Shown: positions 43,548 to 52,843 of the stretch, one piece after another
Layout: each line of letters starts with the position of its first letter
Numbering within the stretch: the first letter of the stretch is position 1
Origin: Bdellovibrio bacteriovorus
GTDB lineage: Bacteria > Bdellovibrionota > Bdellovibrionia > Bdellovibrionales > Bdellovibrionaceae
Length of the DNA: 64,000 bases
Assembly (NCBI RefSeq): GCF_001592755.1
Contig: NZ_LUKF01000018.1
Span: 52,072 to 116,071 of the forward strand
Direction: 5' to 3'
Program-made: the position numbers and the translations under genes
Notes under the pieces: model-generated
Seen by the model: the letters and a program-made list of their open reading frames with translations, nothing else
Told to the model about the DNA's origin: nothing
Databases searched by the model: none

Positions 43548-43955
43548 TTAAGCTTTGTTGTGCTTAGCATAGGCCGCTTTCAGCTTATCTTCAAAGATCT
43601 TCGCTGAAAATGGTTTCACGATATACTGAGAAACGCCCGCCAATACGGCTTCCGTCACCTGATCGCGCTCGGATTCAGATGTTAAAAGAACAAACGGAAG
43701 ATTTGCCCATTCTGTTGTCGCACGTACTTGCTTCAACAGATCAAGGCCTTTCATCTTCGGCATATTCCAGTCTGAAATAACCAGTTGAAATTGAGTTCCT
43801 GGAGAGTTGTGCTGCAGAAGAAGTTTTAAACCTTCTTCACCGTCTCCAGCTTCTTGGATATTTTTGTAGCCCATCGCCTTTAGTGTATTCTTCACAAGGT
43901 CACGAATGGACGGCATGTCGTCGATAACTAAAATGCGGGTTTCAAGAGGAAACAT
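43548..43955 (-). CDS. CheY-like response regulator (receiver only)
   Basis: A 135-aa stand-alone receiver: acidic pair VIDDMPS, phospho-acceptor region VISDWNMPKMKG, conserved Thr in VLLTSESER and switch Lys in YIVKPF. The DWNMPxMxG pattern is typical of CheY. It has no output domain, so it should act by protein binding, possibly downstream of the nearby CheA-like kinase (39634-41586) or a distant chemotaxis system. Monocistronic, ending at the hairpin 43513-43539. Confidence 0.87.
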   Translation of the reverse strand: MFPLETRILVIDDMPSIRDLVKNTLKAMGYKNIQEAGDGEEGLKLLLQHNSPGTQFQLVISDWNMPKMKGLDLLKQVRATTEWANLPFVLLTSESERDQVTEAVLAGVSQYIVKPFSAKIFEDKLKAAYAKHNKA

Positions 43956-44017
43956 AGTTGGGACTCCTATAAAGCTTTTCTCATTTTAGAAAAGCTCACA
44001 GGAATCTCAAAGAATCT

Positions 44018-44896
44018 TTACAACCCTAGACTTTGTGCTGGCGCCAGCCACAGATAATCAGCGCGAGCCCCGTCTTGAATTGAAGGCTGGATTTCAACGG
44101 CAATCTCATCCTCTTCCATTCCCAAAGTGTTGATTTGAGAGAAGGTCACAATAGGTGTGTTCGGTAAGCGAACGCGCAGACGATCCGGAAGACCTCCGCC
44201 GTACTGAACGTGAAACTCCCCAACAACAATCACCAAGACTTGATCAGGATGACTTTTAATAAAGTCCGCAGCTCGCCATGCCATGGTATCGTCCCAAATA
44301 GACTGAGCGGCAAAATAGCGCTCGCCCGCTTCCGGTGTTGGCAAGTGAGGCATCATGCTTAAGAACCGACGTTTGTAACTATCGCGCCCCAAAGCAAAAT
44401 TCGGAGGCAACAAAGACTTTTCATCCGCCGACAATCCTTCAAGACCTTTTTTCGCGGCGGCACTGGTCACACTGCGCGGAGCATTCAAAGCGAGCGTCAG
44501 CGCCCCTTCTGCTAAATTTGGAAACAAAGCTTGAGCGCGATAATAATCATAAGAGGGACTGCCCCACTGAATGGCTTTTAGAAACTCGGGCTCGCTCAGT
44601 GTTCCTGCGCGATAGGAGTCGACGAAGTTCTGCTGCGTGTATGTAAAAAATTCCAGTCCTACAGAGACCTTCAAACCTTGAGCGCGAAGAGCCTGCATGA
44701 CCTGCACTTGTTGGTCGCGATGTTGGACAAATCCGTGGTTTTCTCCGATAACAACAATGCTTCCGGGCGTGACCGAAGCCACACTTTCCTGCAAAGTCAC
44801 TGGAACATGGTCGCTTCCCCGCAAAATGCCTTCAGATTGGGCATGGGCGCAGGCCGACATCAGGATGGAGATCAGAAAAAGGCTCCAAGTCTTCAT
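44018..44896 (-). CDS. ChaN-like (haem-binding/Tiki superfamily) lipoprotein
   Basis: A 292-aa protein starting at ATG 44896 with GAGGAG upstream. The N-terminus is a lipoprotein or signal peptide (ILMSACAHA). The ChaN/Tiki-like core shows VVIGENHGFVQHRDQQ (GENH motif), VSVGLEFFTYTQQ, FLKAIQWGS and VVGEFHVQYGGG (conserved GEFH). ChaN proteins bind haem, and the superfamily includes proteases; the GE(N/F)H pairs are the likely metal or haem site. It may serve iron or haem acquisition from prey. Divergent from rpmG. Confidence 0.8.
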   Translation of the reverse strand: MKTWSLFLISILMSACAHAQSEGILRGSDHVPVTLQESVASVTPGSIVVIGENHGFVQHRDQQVQVMQALRAQGLKVSVGLEFFTYTQQNFVDSYRAGTLSEPEFLKAIQWGSPSYDYYRAQALFPNLAEGALTLALNAPRSVTSAAAKKGLEGLSADEKSLLPPNFALGRDSYKRRFLSMMPHLPTPEAGERYFAAQSIWDDTMAWRAADFIKSHPDQVLVIVVGEFHVQYGGGLPDRLRVRLPNTPIVTFSQINTLGMEEDEIAVEIQPSIQDGARADYLWLAPAQSLGL

Positions 44897-44959
44897 AAAT
44901 ACTCCTCGAAGATCGTCAATAGACGTGAATTTGCCTGTTGAAGTTTCCTTTTTCTTTTG

Positions 44960-44986
44960 ATACCTTGAGCCCCTTTGAAAAGGTAT
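44960..44986. promoter_or_regulatory. inverted repeat between divergent chaN-like and rpmG genes
   Basis: ATACCTT (44960-44966) and AAGGTAT (44980-44986) form a 7-bp inverted repeat with a 13-nt loop in the gap between the divergent genes starting at 44896 and 45054. It could be an operator or part of an upstream hairpin; symmetry is the only evidence. Confidence 0.3.
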
Positions 44987-45053
44987 TGTCATTTTTTCCA
45001 TATTACGCATGGCAGTACAAATGATTTAAAAGGTTCTATTAAGGGGCATTGCA

Positions 45054-45233
45054 ATGGCAAAAAAGTCAGGAAGAATCATCATCACTCTTGAGTGCACTGA
45101 AGCTCGCGCTGAAGGCAAACCTGTTTCTCGTTACACTACGACTAAGAACAAAACAAAAACTCCAGGTCGTCTTGAGAAGAAGAAATACAATCCAAACTTG
45201 AAACGTCACACAGTTCACAGAGAAACTAAGTAA
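45054..45233 (+). CDS. rpmG: 50S ribosomal protein bL33
   Basis: A 59-aa basic protein recognised as bL33: [18 protein letters not shown] at the start, [20 protein letters not shown] and the ending [11 protein letters not shown]. Only one cysteine (Cys14) remains, so this is the zinc-free (C-) form; zinc-binding bL33 carries two CxxC pairs. The start ATG follows an AAGGGGC-type site. Its stop codon overlaps the dcd start (TAATG), so dCTP deaminase synthesis is coupled to a ribosomal protein gene. Confidence 0.92.
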   Translation: MAKKSGRIIITLECTEARAEGKPVSRYTTTKNKTKTPGRLEKKKYNPNLKRHTVHRETK

Positions 45234-45769
45234 TGATTCTTACGGATCAGCAGATTCTCGAATGTATGGAACAAGGGTCTATTAAAGTAGAACCCTTCCG
45301 CAGAGAGTGCCTAGGAACGAACTCTTATGACGTTCACTTGGGTAAAACACTCGCTGTCTATGAAGAGAAGACGCTGGACGCAAGAAAGCATAACAAGATT
45401 CGCACCTTTGAAATTCCTGAAGAGGGTTTTGTCCTTATGCCTGACACCCTCTATCTTGGCGTGACTTTGGAGTATACTGAGACTCTAAAGCATGTCCCAT
45501 TTTTAGAAGGTAAATCGAGTGTCGGTCGCCTAGGTATTGATATCCACGCTACAGCGGGTAAGGGCGACGTTGGTTTCTGCAATTATTGGACTCTGGAAAT
45601 TTCGGTAAAACAGCCGGTTCGTGTTTATACTGGCATGCCGATTGGGCAGTTGATATACTTTGAGGTGAAGGGCGATATTTTAACGTCTTACAACGTTAAA
45701 CCTTCAGCGAAGTATAATGACAAAAAACCCATTCCAGTAGAGTCAATGATGTGGAAAAACTCATTCTAA
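45233..45769 (+). CDS. dcd: dCTP deaminase
   Basis: A 178-aa dCTP deaminase, which converts dCTP to dUTP on the way to dTTP. Signatures: NSYDVHLG near the N-terminus, EGKSSVGRLGIDIHATAG (GKSSVGR loop), FCNYWTLEI (catalytic Glu) and MPIGQLIYF. The length is slightly below the ~190 aa common in the family. ATG overlaps the rpmG stop codon; the lipoprotein gene downstream starts inside its last codons. Confidence 0.9.
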   Translation: MILTDQQILECMEQGSIKVEPFRRECLGTNSYDVHLGKTLAVYEEKTLDARKHNKIRTFEIPEEGFVLMPDTLYLGVTLEYTETLKHVPFLEGKSSVGRLGIDIHATAGKGDVGFCNYWTLEISVKQPVRVYTGMPIGQLIYFEVKGDILTSYNVKPSAKYNDKKPIPVESMMWKNSF

Positions 45770-46389
45770 AATCGTTTCTAGCTTTAAGTTTTCTAACAAT
45801 CGCTGCTTGTTCGCCTGCTGAAGTCACAGATGTGTCCGGTATTGATTCCAATACGGCTATCAGTGGTTCTTTTCAGGAATACGATGCCAATAAAATTCAA
45901 GGCATCGGCACGATTCGTTTTACGACAGTTCTTCCCGTCTCTTCTAGCCGCTCTCTGGCTTTAAAAACATCCTTAGACAACGTCTCAAGCAGCTGGGTGT
46001 CGACAGTTTTCTATTCTTCTAATGCTGCGATTCCTAGCACGAATGGCGTGGCGGTGACTTTCACTCGCTCTGGTGCCAGCGTCACGGCGCAGATTTCCAT
46101 TAATGGAAATTCGTCGATGGTCTCTGCTTCCAAACTGACTTTTTTGGTCCCAACGGCTTTGGATTTAATTGTCGAAGTTCACAATGTGAACTCAAAAGCG
46201 CGCGTTTTGATCTGGCGCAGAGATCAAATCACTTATTCACCTGCCGTGGCCGATGTTGATACCGAGCGCTCTGGCGATCTGGTATCTTCTCTGCCAACGC
46301 AAACAGGTGGCGGCGGTTTCGTGGGGTTAATTATTCAAAACTCTACTGTGACTGCTGCGCGGGTTGATTTACAGAAAGTATTGGATTAA
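45751..46389 (+). CDS. small lipoprotein of unknown function
   Basis: A 212-aa protein with a lipobox (LTIAAC, lipid Cys about residue 20) and a beta-rich, Ser/Thr-rich body (FTRSGASVTAQISING, VEVHNVNSKARVLIWRR). It likely starts at GTG 45751, 19 nt inside dcd, so it is coupled to rpmG-dcd. Its 3' end overlaps the convergent 1023-aa lipoprotein gene by 47 nt. No family recognised. Confidence 0.65.
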   Translation: MEKLILKSFLALSFLTIAACSPAEVTDVSGIDSNTAISGSFQEYDANKIQGIGTIRFTTVLPVSSSRSLALKTSLDNVSSSWVSTVFYSSNAAIPSTNGVAVTFTRSGASVTAQISINGNSSMVSASKLTFLVPTALDLIVEVHNVNSKARVLIWRRDQITYSPAVADVDTERSGDLVSSLPTQTGGGGFVGLIIQNSTVTAARVDLQKVLD

Positions 46390-49300
46390 CCAAAGCCCCT
46401 TCCGTAGTTTTACCGGCCTTCGCGGATTTTGTAACCTGATCCGCGATATAACCTAAGATTTCTGACAGCTGAACACGATCCGCCCAAACATCCCATTTTT
46501 CACGTTTGCCCTTCCAGCTTAAGACGAAGCGAAGTTTTTCTTTGATCGTCTCTGGCGGTTTTCCGTAACGAAGGATGTAAGTGAAGAGATCCAAAAGATC
46601 TGCTTCTTTGATCGTTCCACTTTCAATCTGCTCTTTAGCTAGCTCTAACAGGATACCTTTAAATGCCGGGAAGGCATTTAAAGACTCTGGTGTATTGATC
46701 ACGCCGTCTTTGTTCTTATCAAAACGAGCATAAATCATTTCAATATACTGAATCACGTGAGGAGCCAGCGAAATATCCTCAAGCAAAGCCATGTTCTTAT
46801 CATTCGGAACATAGCCCGCGGCTTTAAAGATATTGTTCATGTAAATAGCCCACTCGTCTTTGCCTGCGGCTTTTTGGAATTTCACATATTCCGGCATGGA
46901 TACCGCTGCGGATGGCAACGAGTCTTTATAGGAAGCACGAGCACAGCTTAAACTGACAAGCGCATCGTTTTTTACATCCGTATTGCCGTTAAAGCATTTT
47001 TTAATAAGCTCATCACGCAACATTGAATTGATGTTTAAGCCGGACCAAATCATGCCGATCAGATCGGTTAATTCCGCGTAAGAAGCCAAAGTACTTCCAT
47101 CGGAATGAGGAACGAAGATATTAGCTTCACGGAAACGCGATGAAGCAAACGTCATATTCTTTGAATCTAGAATTCCCGCTTCTACTAATACCGGACGCAA
47201 AGCCATAAACGCGCCTTGCACCTCTTCCAGGTTCACACCTTTATAAGTGTTCACGCGGTCCGCTGTGCCCGCAAACGAACGAACGGCCAAGCGACTGACA
47301 GCACGATAAAGATTCAACTGACGAAGTGTTTTTGCCGTGTACTTCTGCTGAAGTTTATTAGAGATCAGCACGCGCGCTTCACTGTCGACAGTCAATGGCA
47401 CCGGACTTTGCACCGTCAACAGAAGCTCATAAAGACCTGAAGCCAAAGGTTGACGAGACAGTGTCGAGACCGACGCCTTCTTTAAAATCTCTTGAAGCTC
47501 TTTTGCAGAATAACCTTCTTCTTCGCGCCAGTGCTCGGTCGTCTGCGCGACGAAAAGTTCCGTATCCAACCACACTTGAAGTTCGTTACGCAAAACTTCC
47601 AATGAAGATAAATTCAAGGCATCGGGAACATAGCCTTCCAAGCGGCGCTCAGGATTATTCAGGATGTTGTTCAAAACAATACCAACTACTTGATCAATAG
47701 ACTTCGGTTTTAAACCTTCCGGCAAAATTCCTAAATTCGAAAGATGCTGGATAAGTTTATTGATCTCCGCGCGTGAAAACTGCGTTTCTTTTTTCGCAGC
47801 CAAAAGATCTCGCGCGATATTGATGCTTTGATTTGCAAAAATCGAAAGATAGCTGACCGTCAATGGCTTCTCAAAAGGCTGTTCCTTCAAGAAGTAATCG
47901 TAATAAAGGAAATCAGAATAAAAACGAGCCGCAAAACCAAGAAGAACACTCCAGTTGGCTTTTCTTAAAGAAGAATCATTGCCCCCAAGAATCATGTTTT
48001 TGACGTCGATGATCATCGGCATGTAGTCCTTGATCAAATCCGCATAACTTTCGCCTTTGGGTGGATACAAGGTTTCAATTTCGCGGATCAAAGGCACAAG
48101 ATCTTGAAGATCATAAGCCCCTTCGAATAAAACACCGGCTTCACGCACTGTGGATTCTAGAACGAACTGAGACTCCATGAAGAGTTTCTGAGCTTCTTCA
48201 TTTTCATAAAGTTCAGGTTCCCACTCGCGGCCGTAAATTGAGTAGTAAGGAAGAAAACGCTCAATCAAAATCTTAATACGGCTGACTTTCAGACGAGCGG
48301 TTTCAAAATCCGTGGTCGTGAAAGAATCGACACTCCCCCCGAAGAAGAGCTGCTTCACCTTCATCGCTTCAAAAACCAGGCTGTTAGAGACTTTGAAATC
48401 CGGCCACACCACTTGAAGGGTTTTTAACAGATCATTGACTTCATCACGGGAAACTACGCCTTCGGGCTTTTCAGCCACCAGGTCCTGGAACACAGACAAA
48501 ACGTCTTCGACAGTTCTAGAAAGATATGAAAGACGGTATCCCGTTCCTGTTTCAGGCACAGACTTGATGAAATAGTAATAGCGAAGATACTGGATATAAC
48601 CGCGCGCGCCTAACAAGGCGAAACGACGCCACTCGCTGGGAGCTACGTAGTTTTCATCTCCACCTGCCAGTGCTTTTTTCACTTTCAAAACCACCGGCAT
48701 GTACTTCGCGATAGTTTTTGGGAAGTCCCACTTTTCATTAAAGAAGACACCCATTTGCTCCATCAAAACGACGAAATCAGCTAACTTATAACTGCGCCCA
48801 TTGGACTCAATCAAGGAAGCCAAAGTTCTAGCGGCATTTTGAATCTCTTTATTCGCGTCTTCGAAATAGCGGACATCTGTTTGAATGCTGTTCGCTTCGG
48901 AAACGGTCCAGTTCAAAGACAGCACACGCATGTACGGAGTCAAATTCACCGTCATTTCGCGGAAGCTTCCGAAAAGTGTGATGATCTTATCGATCTCGCC
49001 TTTCGAAATATATTCGGCACTACCGCCGACGAAGATCTGTTTTAGCTTCATCACTTCGACTTGCAAGCCAACGGGAATGGTTTCATTTTTAGAAGCATCT
49101 AAGAAGTTTTTTTCTAGGAATGTTGCCAACTCTTGTGAAGTGTAACGATCTGAAGAGTTGCCGCGCACGTATCTTTTGAAAGTTTGAATCGCAGTTTCAG
49201 CACAGTCCCAGCCTGACGCTACTTCCGCTTTGGTCGCGGTTCCATCGATGAAGTTTTTTACGACGGGTTTTACTTCCGTCAAACACTTCGTACCACCCAA

Positions 49301-49414
49301 TTCGTGACTTTCTGGTGGAGGTGGTGCCTCGCCGACTTTTGAGTCACAGCCCACAAAGGTGCCTGTTGCCATCAAGGCCACAGCGAAAAGTTGCACACAT
49401 TTTTTAGAAAACAT
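46343..49414 (-). CDS. EF-hand-like lipoprotein with four helical repeats (module 2)
   Basis: A 1023-aa lipoprotein (FVGC, lipid Cys23), paralogue of 13818-16118. Four repeats carry the K(V/L)K...GG signature: MKLKQIFVGG (about residue 124), LKVKKALAGG (241), MKVKQLFFGG (350) and IDVKNMILGG (468), a period of ~110-118 residues. The paralogue has two, which accounts for most of the 257-residue size difference. EF-hand-like loops lie near residues 770 (HSDGSTLASYAE) and 893 (DKNKDGVINTPE). Its ATG overlaps the upstream barrel gene by 11 nt, exactly as in module 1. Function unknown. Confidence 0.78.
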   Translation of the reverse strand: MFSKKCVQLFAVALMATGTFVGCDSKVGEAPPPPESHELGGTKCLTEVKPVVKNFIDGTATKAEVASGWDCAETAIQTFKRYVRGNSSDRYTSQELATFLEKNFLDASKNETIPVGLQVEVMKLKQIFVGGSAEYISKGEIDKIITLFGSFREMTVNLTPYMRVLSLNWTVSEANSIQTDVRYFEDANKEIQNAARTLASLIESNGRSYKLADFVVLMEQMGVFFNEKWDFPKTIAKYMPVVLKVKKALAGGDENYVAPSEWRRFALLGARGYIQYLRYYYFIKSVPETGTGYRLSYLSRTVEDVLSVFQDLVAEKPEGVVSRDEVNDLLKTLQVVWPDFKVSNSLVFEAMKVKQLFFGGSVDSFTTTDFETARLKVSRIKILIERFLPYYSIYGREWEPELYENEEAQKLFMESQFVLESTVREAGVLFEGAYDLQDLVPLIREIETLYPPKGESYADLIKDYMPMIIDVKNMILGGNDSSLRKANWSVLLGFAARFYSDFLYYDYFLKEQPFEKPLTVSYLSIFANQSINIARDLLAAKKETQFSRAEINKLIQHLSNLGILPEGLKPKSIDQVVGIVLNNILNNPERRLEGYVPDALNLSSLEVLRNELQVWLDTELFVAQTTEHWREEEGYSAKELQEILKKASVSTLSRQPLASGLYELLLTVQSPVPLTVDSEARVLISNKLQQKYTAKTLRQLNLYRAVSRLAVRSFAGTADRVNTYKGVNLEEVQGAFMALRPVLVEAGILDSKNMTFASSRFREANIFVPHSDGSTLASYAELTDLIGMIWSGLNINSMLRDELIKKCFNGNTDVKNDALVSLSCARASYKDSLPSAAVSMPEYVKFQKAAGKDEWAIYMNNIFKAAGYVPNDKNMALLEDISLAPHVIQYIEMIYARFDKNKDGVINTPESLNAFPAFKGILLELAKEQIESGTIKEADLLDLFTYILRYGKPPETIKEKLRFVLSWKGKREKWDVWADRVQLSEILGYIADQVTKSAKAGKTTEGALVNPILSVNQPAQQSQ

Positions 49415-50837
49415 AAGTCATGCCCCCGTAGACACGGTCATTGGCGCGGTACTGGTTCAGGAAGCTTGAAGGATTGTGATTTTCATCCTGCACTCCCAGT
49501 ACGTCTCCCCCAAGGACAACGGCCCACTTTTGATTGGGATAATAAAGGAACTCTGTGTTTAACAAAGAGCCTCGTTGGTCATAGTCATAGAGATATTTAA
49601 AACGAGTCACAAACGGACGACGGAAGATCGAAGCTAATTGACCTTCCACACGGAAAGAAAGGGCGTTCGTGAATTTCAAACGCGCATCGAACAAGGTAAA
49701 GTCATCGGGCTTACCATCACTGCGGATATCGACGATTCCCCCGCCTTCCACTTTCAGATATTCAAGCTGGAACGCCAAGGTGCGAGTTAAAATATTATTC
49801 AAAGAAAAATCAATCGCCGCAGAATAGGCTTTTAGAGGCATGAGTTTTTGAATCGCCCAGTCTGAGTCCGGACGTTTTTCTGTCGGTTCATCTTGAAGGT
49901 AAGAAACCGAGGTTTTCACATTCTCAAAGGCATAACCCATGTCGACAGAGTAAAGATCATGGTAAGTCAAATCTGGAGACACCGTCACGTCGACGCCGCC
50001 TTCAGAAGCATCCATTTGAATTTTACGTTTTAAGATCAATTCATTGACTGGCAAGTGACCGGCACTGGCGACAACCCACGGTCCGCGCTCTTTGCTACCC
50101 AGGCGTCCCATCATCGCGACGGCGCCGTTGCCAACTAGTTTGGCCGTTTCAGGAATGTCCAACTCGTACACGATTTTGTTCACGCGGTTATTAAGGGCGA
50201 AATCTCTTGAAGGAGCTCGGTACCAGCGGCTGTCGGCCACCAAGCCCCCACCCTCCTCACGGATGTCAGGTCCCATGCTCGGAATAAAAACAGGAGTTGC
50301 GAACGCAACGACTTCCCAGCCACGCATATTGTAATCAGCAAAAAGACCCGTTAGGCCCTGCTCGTCGGGGCGAAGAGTGTCGATGGCAAACTTAGGCTGC
50401 CACAATCCCATTTGCCAACGGCGGTCCATTTCACTCCAACCGTTTTTCTTACGGCCAGCATAGACCTTCAAAGGCGTGTTGCCATGATTGGCGATATAAG
50501 CCTCGTGCACGACGAAATGAGATTGTCCGCGGCTAAAGAAGGTCCCCCCGGAAATATCACCGACCATGTCGATCCAGGATGTTTCTTTTAAGGCTGACAG
50601 ACGTGCGGAAAGAAGCTGACTGTAGGTGAGGTTCGGAGTTTCAGGAATGGGCGTAAGATACTGCATCCCTTCCATACGGATTTGACCATAGACTTGCGCT
50701 GGCGTGGAACGCTTGGGCTCTTCAATAGAGCTGACGCCCTCAGCTTGAAGATTCTTCAAGTTCAGGGTCTGAGTTTTCGCATGTGTGTTTACCGCAACGC
50801 TCGTCAGCACCGCAGCAAGGTAGCTTCTTACCCTCAC
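49404..50837 (-). CDS. outer-membrane barrel protein (module 2)
   Basis: A 477-aa protein with a GTG start (AGAGGCGG upstream), a signal peptide ending ...VAVNTHA (about residue 20) and a C-terminal YVF. It is paralogous to 16108-17466: shared YAGRKK..W.EMDRRWQMG, TLRPDEQGLTGLF, FATPVFIPSMGP and the ending NDRVYGGMTYVF. The barrel is rich in amphipathic strands (AIDFSLNNILTRTLAFQLEY). It lies directly upstream of the repeat lipoprotein and overlaps it by 11 nt. Possibly a porin-like anchor for the lipoprotein. Confidence 0.75.
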   Translation of the reverse strand: MRVRSYLAAVLTSVAVNTHAKTQTLNLKNLQAEGVSSIEEPKRSTPAQVYGQIRMEGMQYLTPIPETPNLTYSQLLSARLSALKETSWIDMVGDISGGTFFSRGQSHFVVHEAYIANHGNTPLKVYAGRKKNGWSEMDRRWQMGLWQPKFAIDTLRPDEQGLTGLFADYNMRGWEVVAFATPVFIPSMGPDIREEGGGLVADSRWYRAPSRDFALNNRVNKIVYELDIPETAKLVGNGAVAMMGRLGSKERGPWVVASAGHLPVNELILKRKIQMDASEGGVDVTVSPDLTYHDLYSVDMGYAFENVKTSVSYLQDEPTEKRPDSDWAIQKLMPLKAYSAAIDFSLNNILTRTLAFQLEYLKVEGGGIVDIRSDGKPDDFTLFDARLKFTNALSFRVEGQLASIFRRPFVTRFKYLYDYDQRGSLLNTEFLYYPNQKWAVVLGGDVLGVQDENHNPSSFLNQYRANDRVYGGMTYVF

Positions 50838-51006
50838 GTCCGCCTCTGGCTTTTAGTCCAGTCGATAGAGAATAAGAAAAGGGCTCAAGAGTCAACGGAG
50901 CCCGGTGTCGAGGGGGTTCTTCTCGAATATAGAGGATCTCAGGGTAAAAAAACGTCGCCGTGATTGAAAATCTTACCCCTAAAAAAATACCAGGAACGGC
51001 CTTGAT

Positions 51007-51747
51007 TTAGAGTAAGTGTTCTAGAATCCAATGCGGGTCGTCAATTGGAATATCGTGCCCCGCCCAGGGATGCATTGTGGGTTTTAGACCCCACTTTTCT
51101 CCGATTCGCAAAGTGCATTGTGGGGATACCAGCCGGTCGCCATGACTTCCGAAAAGATGAATCTCACCAGGAGCCTCTTTCGGGAACTTATATTTTGAAG
51201 CGGCTAGCAACTGACGAAAGACGTTTTCCATGTTCATGGGATTGTTTTTTGTAAACGCCATCAGTGATAACATCTCGGCCTCGCGACGTTCGTGACTGTT
51301 CGTCACCATCTCAAGAATGGTTTTTTCCCACAAAGCCTCATTGTTCGAAGCCGCCAAAAGTTTTGAAGCGCGGAAGAAGTTCATCGGATAAAAACGATGA
51401 TAAAAAGGCGAATGCGCTGAAGAGCTTGTGCAAAACAAGTAAGATTTTTTCACCTCGTGGGGAAATTCGCGCATCCACTCTACGGTCACCATCGCGCCCA
51501 ACGAGACTGAGAGTATATTAAAAGCTTCTCCATTTTTAACAAACTCAGAACGTCCGCGTAAATCCTTCACGTACTCCGAAATTTTTAAAGGACTTTTTTC
51601 GTTATAGCGCGTTCCATTTCCCGGAAGATCAATCAACTCGATTTTGTCGTTCGGGAATTTCGTTTTCATTTTGTCGACGAAAGATCCCCAGTGCCCTATC
51701 CCGCGAGCCAAGCCACGCAATAAAATCCAATTTCTATTTTGTGCCAT
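51007..51747 (-). CDS. alpha/beta hydrolase
   Basis: A 246-aa alpha/beta-hydrolase-fold protein. ILLRGLARGIGHWG forms the oxyanion-hole region, NILSVSLGAMVTVEWM contains the nucleophile elbow S-V-S-L-G (the first position is Ser rather than Gly), LFGSHGDRLVSP the acid Asp and WAGHDIPIDDP the catalytic His. The pattern resembles BioH/lipase-like esterases. The start overlaps the end of the M14 peptidase gene by 14 nt, so the two form an operon. Confidence 0.78.
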   Translation of the reverse strand: MAQNRNWILLRGLARGIGHWGSFVDKMKTKFPNDKIELIDLPGNGTRYNEKSPLKISEYVKDLRGRSEFVKNGEAFNILSVSLGAMVTVEWMREFPHEVKKSYLFCTSSSAHSPFYHRFYPMNFFRASKLLAASNNEALWEKTILEMVTNSHERREAEMLSLMAFTKNNPMNMENVFRQLLAASKYKFPKEAPGEIHLFGSHGDRLVSPQCTLRIGEKWGLKPTMHPWAGHDIPIDDPHWILEHLL

Positions 51748-52753
51748 ACCAAAGCTCCTGAGCTTTCAATGCCCATTCTTTTTCTTGTTCGCCATTCATA
51801 TTAGCCCACGCTTGCGGAGAAGCCACGGCGCGGATTAAAAACTCCATCAAGGTATTGTGTCGACGAAGGGTGCGGCGATGACGATGTCCCTTCAAAGGAT
51901 TAAACGGCCCATCGGAACGAAAGATCTGCCATGGGTTCTTTTTCACCCACATCCAAGAACCCATCTCTAGACATAGCGGCAGGTATTTCTGCTGACGGTC
52001 TGCAGTTTTTAAATGCTCGTCATAAATATAATCCCACAAGTCCCCGTGAGTCGTGTAGCTCTGCGCTTGAGGCTCGACACGATAGAAATGATGAGGATAC
52101 GTGCGATCCAACAAATTTTTAAGCGAATAGGTCATGGGTAAATCTGGAAAAGGCTTCACCGTTTTTGCATACGGAAACCAAAGACGGTCTTGAAAGCCAA
52201 ATCCCGAATGTAAATCCAGTGTCAGAGCCAACGGACTGTGTCTGATTTCATCTTGCACGGCTTTGACCATGGCTTGTGCTTCGACTTCCATCGGTGCACC
52301 CTCGACACCGCGATACCAAGGCAGTCGAGAGCTGACACGATGACCGCCCACCCAACGAGCGGGTTGATCGCCGTCGACGGGGGCGTTTCTCATCAAGTCC
52401 ACCCCCCGCGGGTTGGATCTTGTTTTGCGATAAATCCCGATGGGATTCACCGTCGGAATAAAAAACACACGAATATTTTTTAAGGTACTTTGCAGCGTCT
52501 GATCCCACACCGTCAGTTCCGCCAAAGAGTTCATCAAGGCGACACAGACCTGTGCGCCAATGCGTTCTAAACCATGCACGCCACCGACGAATCCCAGCAC
52601 CGGGGCTTGAGGATCTTCACTGCCAAAAGTGATTTTATAAATGGGAAAACGCAAGGCCTTGTCTTCGCTGTACGCCAGAACTTCGGATTTGACGGTTGTC
52701 CCCAAATCCCGGATTCGTTTTTCAATTTGCTGGATTTCAGGAAGTGTAGTCAT
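51734..52753 (-). CDS. M14 family zinc carboxypeptidase-like protein
   Basis: A 339-aa cytoplasmic protein of the M14 (carboxypeptidase/AstE-like) family. The zinc motif GGVHGLERIGAQV supplies HxxE; LTLDLHSGFGFQDR holds the third ligand His; RSNPRGVDLMRN carries substrate-binding Arg/Asn and CLEMGSW the catalytic Glu candidate. No signal peptide is present, so it probably processes peptides or amino-acid conjugates in the cytosol, useful for a predator digesting prey protein. Overlaps the hydrolase gene by 14 nt. Confidence 0.8.
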   Translation of the reverse strand: MTTLPEIQQIEKRIRDLGTTVKSEVLAYSEDKALRFPIYKITFGSEDPQAPVLGFVGGVHGLERIGAQVCVALMNSLAELTVWDQTLQSTLKNIRVFFIPTVNPIGIYRKTRSNPRGVDLMRNAPVDGDQPARWVGGHRVSSRLPWYRGVEGAPMEVEAQAMVKAVQDEIRHSPLALTLDLHSGFGFQDRLWFPYAKTVKPFPDLPMTYSLKNLLDRTYPHHFYRVEPQAQSYTTHGDLWDYIYDEHLKTADRQQKYLPLCLEMGSWMWVKKNPWQIFRSDGPFNPLKGHRHRRTLRRHNTLMEFLIRAVASPQAWANMNGEQEKEWALKAQELWYGTK

Positions 52754-52843
52754 AAGCCTCCATGATTAACGCTCGAAGCCATTGAACGAGCGTTGCACCT
52801 CGATTCTAAGAAGAGTAACCTTCGTTTATCAGGAGAACAAGTT

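Noticed and set aside
46343..46389. 47-bp convergent overlap as a sign of misassembly
   Set aside because: Both frames are supported by domain content to their ends and no repeat or frameshift is evident.
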